64,000 bases of DNA from Sialis fuliginosa (lineage: Eukaryota > Arthropoda > Insecta > Megaloptera > Sialidae): contig OY540821.1 of NCBI GenBank assembly GCA_961205875.1, positions 5,022,001-5,086,000 of the forward strand, given 5' to 3'. A program made the position numbers and the translations under genes. Under the pieces are notes generated by a model. It saw nothing but the letters and a program-made list of their open reading frames with translations, did not search any database and was not told where the DNA came from. How positions within the stretch are numbered: position 1 is the stretch's first letter; the number at the start of each line of letters is the position of its first letter. Shown here in pieces: positions 55,921 to 64,000 of the stretch.

Positions 55921-57477
55921 ATATGTAGGTATACTCTGGTATATTCGTACATTAAACCTTGACCTGAATTTATCATTAGTTTAAAGTTCATCCAATTCTT
56001 ACAAATTACTAACATATTGCTGTAGATTATCTTTCAATATTCGTGTAGGCCGGGCATAACTGTCAAAAACCATGAAAGATTTGTATTTTGTTTCACTTTT
56101 ACCCCAGTTGACCCTAGATAAAATAATTTATTTTTGTATACATTGGTTCAATATCTAAATATAAGTATTGTATATGTTTTGAAGAAAATCCAGGCGTACC
56201 TGAATTATTTTTTAAATTAGATTTCAGAGCTATTATACCACAAAATAAACAAGTAAAAATAATAAGAAAAATACATTACACTCGTACATATGTTTATAAG
56301 TACTTATTCTATTATTTTATAATGACATTTTTATATTCATATTGTGATGCAAATTTTTATTTAATAAAGAAAAATAAAGTTAATAATAAATACACAAATG
56401 CTGAAGAAAACAATGCAATGGAACGATAAATATTTTAAAATTATTTCCGTCGTAACTCTAATGAAAAAGAAAATAATGAAATAAACACAACTGAACTCAA
56501 GTTATACATATACATATATATAAATAGAATTGAATTTATGGTACCGGAAAACCCTTTTCTTTTTCATCGTTTGTATACATCTATAGTACAATCTATTATA
56601 TATGCATACTAGAGATGTGTAATTCATGAACGATTCGTTTTTTTTTGAACGAATCGACTTTAGTCAGTATTTTAAAAAAGATTCGTTCTTTTTAAGTAAT
56701 ATGATAAATTTACACAATTATAATAATGAACAAAAGTAAACATAATTTGTACGCCACTGATACGGTTCAGCGGTTTAGCCGTGAAAAGGTAACAGACAGA
56801 GAGACAGACACACTTTCGCATTTATAATATTAGTATGAATAATGTTTTCTACAACTTTTATAAAAATTCATGTTAAAAATATAATTAAAATAATTTTTTT
56901 TGGCTAGTTGATATGGGACAGAAAAAAATAATGGAAAATAAATCGTTTTCTACAACTTTTGCCGTAAACATTTTTTTGTGTTATGAACCATTTAAATTAT
57001 AATTAAAAAAAAAATATTTGCTTAAAAAATTTTTTTTGGGAAAAATAATAGTATCCACGCATAAAATAAAATTATAATATTTAGCTAACAAAAATTATAA
57101 AATTTCACCCTTCTATATCTGACAGACACACAGACATTCTTGCAAAAACAATCACAAAATGAATTAAATTCGAAAAAATTACTTTCTACTGTGTGATCCT
57201 AAAAAAACTCCCCGTATGTCTCATAAGTGTCACCTGCCCTGATTATCCCAGGACACATTCTTTTTCTATATGTCAATCACGCCAGCAGAAGTTTTTGTTT
57301 GTCTGATTATAACTGGCTGATCGGTATGGAGAACCATACATGACTTCTTTGTTCTTTCTATCTTTTTAAATATTTTATTTATATAACCTACTACTATGAA
57401 TATACATATCGTAATACATTAAAAAACATATATTTACGACGGTTACAGCTCTTTTTGCCATTTGTATATAAATATTA
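55921..57477. other. AT-rich stretch with LINE tail and short palindrome
   Basis: An RTE-like tail is at 56762-56842. A small hairpin (GAACGATTCGTT / GAACGAATCG) lies at about 56628-56663, next to TAGAGATGTG, a hAT-like start phrase. No gene. Confidence 0.45.
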
Positions 57478-57645
57478 GTTTTCTAATGTCAAAAACATAA
57501 TCATTCGTAGAAAAACTAATTTGACAATTTGAATTTAGTTAAATTTGCTTCCAAGGCAACATGAATTAATGACATATTAGTATTTAAAATTCAAATTTTA
57601 AGTGTGTTTTTCACCCCTTTAATGGCTGTTTAGGCACGTGCTGTT
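57478..57645 (-). repeat. R1 fragment D
   Basis: Matches copy C at 53805-54030 (TTAGTTTTCTAAT, AATTTGACAATTTGAATT and GGCTGTTTAGGCACGT). It is cut at the edge of the following foldback element. Confidence 0.6.
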
Positions 57646-57662
57646 CAAATGAACTGCAAATG

Positions 57663-58795
57663 TACCAAATCTTATCAAAATTAGTGAGATAATACTCGCA
57701 ATGTTCACTTTTTAGACGAAAAAAGTTACAAAATTTTGAATATTTCCAAAACCCCTGATCCGATTAGCACCAAAATCAATAAGTCTGGAGTACTCAATGA
57801 GACAAACATTTTCCCCAAAAATAATTCAGATCGGTGCATTTTTACTGCAGTTATCGTGACCGAAAAATAATTCTACATCCAGGCACACAGACACACAGAC
57901 ACACGGACACACAGACACACAGACACACGGACACACAGACACGCACAGCCGCCATGCAGAAATTAACTTTTCTTTACATTTTAAAGTTAGTACAATCAGA
58001 ATTTGTCATTTTCTCGGACACGATTTTTCAACGGTATTACAATACTTCCATTTCTTTCAGAACATGGAATTAAAATCAAATACCTATTTATTTATTACAC
58101 ATTTGAAAAAAAAGAATATAAAATACAGTTTAAAATTAAATCAGAAAACTAAGAACAATGGTAAAATAGAAGTACTGTATGTAGATACATCACAAAGAAT
58201 AATTAGATAAAATTACATATTACACTCAAAAAACAATGAGCTGTGCTAGCATTCATGAATTATACTGACTGCATAATATGCAGAGTTCTATAATGCAGTT
58301 AATGCATCTCCGCATTAGCAACATTGAGAACCATTGTCGTAATTACACCGCGATATTTATGGGGCGAAATAAGGAAGGAAATTATTATTATATCTTTTAT
58401 GAAATATAAATTAAGAATATTCTTTGCATTTTACTTCCATGTTCTGAATGAAATGGAAGTATTGTAATACCATCGAAAAATCGTGTCCGAGATAATGACA
58501 GATACTGATTGTACTAAGTTCAAAACTTAAAGAAAAGTTAATTTCCGCATGGCGGCTGTGCGTGTGTCTGGATGTAGAATTTTCTTTCGTTCACGATAAC
58601 TAATGTAAAAATGTACCGATCTGAATTCTTTTTGGGGAAAATGTTTGTCTCAGTGAGTACTCCAGACTTATTGATTTTGGTGCAAATCGGATTAGGGGTT
58701 TTGGAAATATTCGAAATTTTGTTACTTTTTTCATCTAAAAAGTAAACGTTGAGAGTTTTATCTCACTAATTTTGATAAGACTTGGTACATTTGTA
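57663..58795. mobile_element. 1.1-kb foldback element with microsatellite in the left arm
   Basis: Left arm 57663-58060 and right arm 58435-58795 mirror each other (GTACCAAATCTTATCAAAAT with its complement; CGACACAG-side and AGCCGCCATGC with GCATGGCGGCT). The left arm has gained an ACACAG microsatellite at 57874-57945 that is short in the right arm. The centre (58061-58434) is AT-rich. Confidence 0.72.
57874..57945 (+). repeat. ACACAG/ACACGG microsatellite
   Basis: About nine units of ACACAGAC-type repeat. A short plus-strand ORF through it is a product of the repeat. Confidence 0.85.
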
Positions 58796-59128
58796 GTCCA
58801 ATTGCACATTTTCATAGGGGTATTTCACCCCCTTAAACCGTTTTACCGCAGCTAAGATAATTTTTTCTTACTAGTCCTGACCCCCTTTAACTATATATAC
58901 AAAATTTAAACTCGATCTGAATATGTCTGAACGACAATTGAAGTGGGAAATAAGATCATGTTAACGCACGTATTTTAACATGTACTGAACCATAAAAACC
59001 GATATTTTTATTTCGGTTCTGTTCCGGTTTTCGTCCCGGCAAAAAATAACGGTTTTCCGGTTTTCGAGTTTTCGGTTCAGTTCCGGTTCAAAGCCCTGAT
59101 TTAAACACATAAACTATGCAGTTATTAT

Positions 59129-59393
59129 TAGAGATTGGAAAAATATTTTTTCAACTATTGCGTAAAAATTCATTTATTGTAATTTTTATTACATATCTCC
59201 ATCGTTTTCAGAAAACTGGTTTGATTGAACACAATTTGAAATTAACTATTTGCAACTACTATTTCAACTATTTGCGGCACTTTTTACTGCTTCGTTTGTA
59301 CTAATTATTATTAAATCGTAAAAAAAAATTCCGAAAAAAAAATTCAACTAGTAACTATTTCATTGAAAATAACAACTATTTTTCCAATCTCTA
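59129..59393. mobile_element. 265-bp hAT-like MITE
   Basis: The ends TAGAGATTGGAAAAATA and TATTTTTCCAATCTCTA are exact inverses. The flanks GTTATTAT and GTTATTAG match in seven of eight bases, fitting a hAT-type 8-bp duplication. Short ORF inside is not meaningful. Confidence 0.72.
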
Positions 59394-59650
59394 GTTATTA
59401 GATACAGCGTGGAATTGATACCAAACTGCTAGCCTTTTAACACCTAATTTTATTCAATCAAATAGTCAATATCACCTTGATTAAACTAGATAATATATTC
59501 ATTATTATTATTCTAGCATGAATATTCATAAGGAAGTGAGATACATATGAATTTCGTTAGAACTTACAACACACTATCAAAATTTATTTCCAGTATAAGT
59601 TTGGTTGGTATCATTGTGTTTTACTCTAGACAACTTAACTCATTAGCACT

Positions 59651-60430
59651 TTCCGAAAGATATTATGTTAAAGTATACCAGAAGTACCAAACTAGCCAAA
59701 TACAAAAACACAAAAAGTTCTACGATCCGATCAAAAATTACTTTCAAGTCGAATTTATTATTTTTGAGTTCCGAAAACCGATTAATATAACTTTGTCGTT
59801 CGTACGTCTATCCGTCAGTCCGTCAAATATGTTTTTAATTAAAATTTCCGAAAGATATTATGTTAAAGTCCACCAGAGGTACCAAACTAGCCAAATACAA
59901 AAACATAAAAAGTTCTACGATCCGATCAAAAATTACTTTCAAGTCGAATTTATTATTTTTGAGTTCCGAAAACCGATTAATATAACTTTGTCGTTCGTAC
60001 GTCTATCAGTCAGTCCGTCAAATATGTTTTTAATTAAAATTTCCGAAAGATATTATGTTAAAGTCCACCAGAAGTACCAAACTAACCAAATACAAAAACA
60101 CAAAATTTCTACGATCCGATCAAAAATTACTTTCAAGTCGAACTTATTGTTTTTGAGTTCCGAAAACCGATTAATATAACTTTCTCGTTCGTACGTCTAT
60201 CCGTCCGTCTGTCAAATATGTTTTTAATTAAAATTTCCGAAAGAGATTATGTTAAAATACACCAGAGGTACCAAACTAGCCAAATACAAAAACACAAAAA
60301 GTTCTACGATCCAATCAAAAATTACTTTCAAGTCGAACTTATTGTTTGAGTTCCGAATACCGATTAATATAACTTTGTCGTCCGTACATCTATCCGTCCG
60401 TCTGTCAAATAAGTTTTTAATTCGAATTAT
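59651..60430 (+). repeat. Tandem array, 195-bp period, four units
   Basis: Units start TTCCGAAAGAKATTATGTTA at 59651, 59846, 60041 and 60235. Each contains AAGTTCTACGATCC, TTTGAGTTCCGAAAACCGAT and CGTCTATCCGTC. The period is 65 codons, so one frame stays open for 2.5 units (59547-60179). The third and fourth units lose the frame, and there is no signal peptide or known fold. I treat it as a non-coding array. Confidence 0.78.
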
Positions 60431-60944
60431 CCCATTTGTTAAAAAATATATCAAATATTAATTTTTTTTAAATTTGATTGAGGTATTTTTTTAAATAACT
60501 TTTTAATACCTAAATCACATTGGGTGCGAGTTAAAAATTAAATGGTTGGTGACTCCTGTCTTATGCACTCAACAACTTAGTCCATTAGCGTTATCCAAAA
60601 CCTCACAAGATATTATGTTATAGTACACTAATGACTTAAGTTCCAGAGTGCAATAATAATTATACATAGTTTTTGTATGGTTTGAATGCATATATAATTA
60701 CAAGTAGTATTTTAATTGTTAATGTGTTCTGGACTTCTGGGTATAATCCTTGAATATACGAATACATAAAATGAATATAAAAACTGTATTTGAAATATTA
60801 ATCAATTTCTTTCCTTTATATATTTATCTTAAAATAAAGGAAAATACTATTTTTAATACATGTTAAAAAATAAATGTATAAAAAAGTTTTTTTTTATAGT
60901 TTATAGTACCGCGTCGGAGCGGGGCAAAGGGAACGATTGGCATG
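60431..60944. other. AT-rich spacer, no gene seen
   Basis: A short piece near 60720-60760 (GACTTCTGGGTATAATCC) resembles the Penelope terminal-repeat fragments at 34.2 and 51.0 kb. Nothing else is supported. Confidence 0.4.
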
Positions 60945-61200
60945 CGCTCGGCCGCCATTCAGAAACTCTCGACTTGACCATTGTCTTTTGATCGTCAATT
61001 GTTTATTTTGTTTTCAATAATCAACTTTAAAATCTAAACAGAACAAAAATTATTTGTACTTTTTGTTCTGATTGGTTTTTGTTAAGTAATATAGGTGTTG
61101 ATCAGTTATTATTACCTACAATAATTACTGTACTTAATTCAACTATATTTTCCAAAAAAATAATTCCGTATTCCACGCGAGCGAAGTCACGAGCACAGGT
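60945..61200 (+). repeat. LINE-like 3' end, direct copy
   Basis: Ends CGCGAGCGAAGTCACGAGCAC. The interior matches 50231-50490 in reverse. Confidence 0.6.
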
Positions 61201-61344
61201 AATATAATAATAAATGGAAAAAATACTTAAAAAAATTATTTTTTTTAATTTTGATCATATTATGTCTTTGATAATGCAATAACAGCCTATGATAATATTT
61301 TAGGTTTCCGAAGAAAACTAGGAAACCTTATAGTTTCGCCATGT

Positions 61345-62015
61345 CCGTTCTCAAAAATTTTAAGCCGATTAAGATGAAATTTGGTATACGGACACAAAAA
61401 CAGAAATGAAAAGATTTTTGAAAAGTGAACTCACTTTTTTTTTCACTTACCCCATTAGATAGGTCTCTTTAAATGAAACAAAAAATGTTATATGACCTTT
61501 TGATTTGAATCCTTCAGTCACGATATATTTGCATTTAAATGTCGTTATCAGAGCGTCCCCCCCCCTCTATTTTCTAAACTATCAATTAAAAAAAAGAGAA
61601 AAAAATTCAGAAAGTAGCTTTTAATTAGTACTTTCACTGAAAATTATAACGTACACTGTCAAAATTATAGTCCCATAGACTGAAAATTGTACACACATTT
61701 TTTTTCACTTACCCCATTGAGTGGAGTATCTTTAGATAGGTCTCCTAAAATGCAACAAAAAATGTTATATGACCTTTTGATTTTAACCCTTCAGTCACGG
61801 TATATTTGCATTTATTTGTCGTTATCAGAGCGTTCCCTCCCCCCTTCTACTTCCTAAACTATCGATGCAAAAAAACTATAAAAAAAATACAGAATGTAGC
61901 TTTTAGTTAATGAAAATTATAACGAACACTGTAGCTAGAATAGTTTATAAAAAAAATTGAAATAACTCTTGTTTATAAATCGTTACGGAAACCTATCATG
62001 TGCGTGCCCAACACG
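61345..62015. repeat. Half copy of the 40-kb foldback element
   Basis: Matches the right arm (about 40790-41340) including both ~300-bp direct units (CTTCAGTCACGATATATTTG) and the end CCTATCATGTGCGTGCCC. No mirrored arm is present. Confidence 0.7.
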
Positions 62016-62040
62016 CACTTGGCCATTTTATTTGTATATA

Positions 62041-62748
62041 CAGTCGGGACTCATTTACTTTAAACCGTTTGACACGAGAAATTCACGTTTATTTTAAGTC
62101 GAGAGGAGCTCCCACCAAGTTATGTGTAGATCCTTGACCAATCAGTGTTGGCGCGGGAATTGACATCACCACGAAGATGTATTCAAATGTTATAAATGTA
62201 TAATAGAATATCAAATACAAGAAATCCTTTATTTATTCTTGTCTTCGTATTTTTTGATATTTTAACAACATATACAATCAAAGAAGTACAAATTCGACAT
62301 TGCAAAATCATGAAAAAGCTATCGCAGACAATTTTGTCTATTCGGGAAGTGTCATTTTTACTGTTGTTGGCAATACGTTCTGTGATGTCAAACATTTGAA
62401 TATATCCTCGTGATGACTTGAAATCCCGCGCCAACGCTGATTGGTCAAGGAACTATAGAGACTATGTATGTAAACCTTGGTATTTAATATTTATCGTTAA
62501 TAGTTAATCGTGATAGTGAAATAATTTTACTTTACTTTTAATTTCGAATATCAGCAAGGTGACGAGTGACGACGGTGATAAGTGTCTAATTAATTCTACA
62601 AAAATTTCAAAAATATGTTCGTTTACGCCATGACTCAAGAATGGTGGGAGGTGAAGGAGGAGAAAAAATTTACAATAAACGAAAGTCGGCATTTACGATA
62701 AACGAGAGTCAAAAATAAACGAGAGTTACAATAAACGAGTCCCGACTG
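62041..62748. mobile_element. 708-bp TA-flanked TIR element
   Basis: Begins CAGTCGGGACTCATTTA and ends AAACGAGTCCCGACTG, with TA at both sides. An inner inverted pair (CTTGACCAATCAGTGTTGGC and GCCAACGCTGATTGGTCAAG) lies at 62132-62155 and 62432-62455. The right end has three AAACGAGAGT-type words. No transposase frame. Probably non-autonomous Tc1/mariner or pogo type. Confidence 0.75.
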
Positions 62749-62780
62749 TACTTATGCGTAGATGAAGGTCAAAAATTAAT

Positions 62781-63668
62781 AGAGTAAGGTGGGGTAAAAC
62801 CGCCATTTGGCTTTCATATTTTAATGAATCGCTGAAACGAGCGACCGTCGATAATATAGATTCCTGTCAATAATGCGCCACTTTGGCAGTTGGTAAGACT
62901 GTCGCATCGTTGTTATTACAATTGAAATGAAGTCGTGATTGTTTCATTTGACGTAAGCATAAAATTTTCGTGTTCAAGATCGCTCGATTAAGTGCTATTA
63001 TACGGTTTGAAAAAAGTAAGGTAAGTGTCTATTCATAGTAAAAAACCTACAAAACAAGTACATACACTAAGTTTGCCAATATTCGCAATTTTGACCGACG
63101 AAAAAGAAATGGAAACACTACGCACCGAGCAAGAAGCGAGTGCCAGTAAAAAGCAAAAACAAATGTCGGCTGCGGCTACACGAGCAAAAAATAAAATTTT
63201 AAAACAAGCTTCAAAAATAGCAAGCGAAACCGAAACCCCCCGAAATTCTTCCAAACGTGGTCGTCCCAAAAAACTCGTCAACGTTGAAGACAGCGAGGAC
63301 AGTGAAAATTAATTGTCACTGTCAATTTTTTTTATATTTTCATTTTGGTTTTATTTTGTAATATTTGTAACATTTTCTAAGCATTTGAAATAAAAAAAAT
63401 GATTGTTCAATAAGTTTTTAACATTTATTACATAAAAACTAGAGTGGCGGTTTTACCCCACTAGGTGGGGTAAAACCGCCACTTTTAACATTTTCTTTAA
63501 ACGATTACAGCTCTATAATATTACAAGCTACACAAAAATTTTCTCAATGAATTATATAGCCAAGGGTTTATAATGTCAGAAATTGGCTTTTATTCGTAAA
63601 TATTTGGGCAAATTCAGGTTTTACAGCGTACAATGTGAAAAAATGGCAGTTTTACCCCACCTTACTCT
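62781..63668 (+). mobile_element. 888-bp pogo-like deletion derivative
   Basis: Terminal inverted repeats AGAGTAAGGTGGGGTAAAAC / GTTTTACCCCACCTTACTCT. An internal mirrored pair of the GGTGGGGTAAAACCGCC word lies at 63442-63485. The remains of a transposase gene sit inside (63109-63312). A strong splice donor (AAG|GTAAGT at 63018-63026) precedes it. I saw no clear target duplication. Confidence 0.7.
63109..63312 (+). pseudogene. Basic AT-hook tail, probable pogo-type transposase C-terminus
   Basis: From the ATG at 63109 the frame encodes 67 residues rich in K, A, S and E. It has an AT-hook KRGRPKKL and an acidic end VEDSEDSEN. In-frame codons continue upstream past the ATG (an AILTDEKE segment), without a good start. 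Pogo/Tigger transposases commonly end in a basic, low-complexity tail after an ILT-x-x-x-E phrase, which is the basis of the call. The catalytic core is absent. It could be translated as a small DNA-binding peptide, but I have no evidence that it is. Confidence 0.5.
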
Positions 63669-64000
63669 CCTCATTATTTACAAATAATTCCCACTATTTT
63701 CATTCCATTTATCACTAATTGTTTAAGAACACAACCATATCGATGATAGTTTAAAGTTATTATTACAATAATAACATTCCACATCACTGTATCTACGATT
63801 CTATAAAGTAAATGTTTGTCTTCATCGTAAGAAGGGGAGGGGGGTATAGAAGTTTGTAGGAGGGGGTAAATCTTTGACAGTAATTGAGTTTCCAATGAGA
63901 GTTGCTACAAATTGAGTTATCAAAACGAAGGTTTTGAAAGGATACTGACCCAAAATACACATACCCTATTTCTGTCTCTGTCTGATATGTATATAAATAT
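63669..64000. other. Window end, no gene seen
   Basis: One short minus-strand frame (63674-63895) without a recognisable motif, and a G-rich phrase near 63835. Confidence 0.45.

Noticed and set aside
57834-58073. 79-codon ORF with HTDTQ repeats
   Set aside because: It is translated microsatellite plus one arm of a foldback element.
59547-60179. 210-codon ORF
   Set aside because: It is a frame through a 195-bp tandem array. The frame is broken in later units and no family motif is present.
62183-62434. Paired ORFs on both strands inside the 62-kb TIR element
   Set aside because: Both are frames through the inner inverted repeats, with no transposase motif.
63033-63281. 82-codon ORF antisense to the AT-hook frame
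   Set aside because: It is the shadow of the better-supported plus-strand frame and has no motif.
1-64000. tRNA, rRNA or snRNA genes
   Set aside because: I looked for cloverleaf-like B-box and A-box spacing and for known rRNA words and found nothing I could support by eye. A covariance scan would settle it.

Overview
The window is AT-rich animal nuclear DNA, most likely from an insect. The evidence is intron-style splice sites, many insect-type DNA transposons (mariner, hAT-like and piggyBac-like), a Jockey/CR1-type reverse transcriptase relic, Penelope-like retroelement fragments and RTE-like LINE tails. I could not identify the species. There are no bacterial operons, no CRISPR array and no RNA gene that I could recognise apart from hammerhead-like ribozyme motifs.

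The only host genes I can support are a cluster of four related secreted leucine-rich-repeat (LRR) genes in the first 25 kb. Copy 1 (minus, 4185-5789) and copy 4 (plus, 23202-24662) are intact. Copy 2 (minus, 13519-14196) has lost its 5' half at a hairpin element. Copy 3 (plus, 17931-19392) carries a frameshift equivalent to a 4-nt net insertion. In the three copies that keep a 5' end, a splice acceptor sits one base before the ATG, so the coding sequence is a single exon behind a 5'-UTR intron. Copies 3 and 4 lie in a head-to-tail segmental duplication (units 16511-20035 and 20040-24779). Each unit was later hit by different transposons, so each serves as an empty-site control for the other.

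The rest is almost entirely repeats. Large foldback elements, several with TACAGG termini, lie at 9793-11848, 14538-16050, 38136-39306, 40063-41454 and 57663-58795. Three ~1-kb copies of one non-coding repeat (R1) each contain a different nested transposon. hAT-like MITEs with 7-8-bp target duplications lie at 3214, 6452, 17498, 21233 and 59129. A piggyBac-like MITE lies at 20514. An internally deleted mariner lies at 44594-45315. A pogo-like deletion derivative with an AT-hook tail lies at 62781-63668. Tandem arrays have periods of 122 bp (35.8-36.4 kb), 154 bp (48.3 kb) and 195 bp (59.6-60.4 kb).

The most interesting non-coding signal is a set of hammerhead-ribozyme-like folds at 34.9, 41.8-42.0, 42.6, 45.4 and 45.7 kb. 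They belong to Penelope-like terminal repeats. At three loci they sit in near-perfect inverted repeats. One 3' copy follows a remnant of a Penelope GIY-YIG endonuclease tail. Between 25 and 64 kb I see no convincing host exon. A unique, GC-richer stretch at 26.1-26.8 kb looks promoter-like but has no gene attached.
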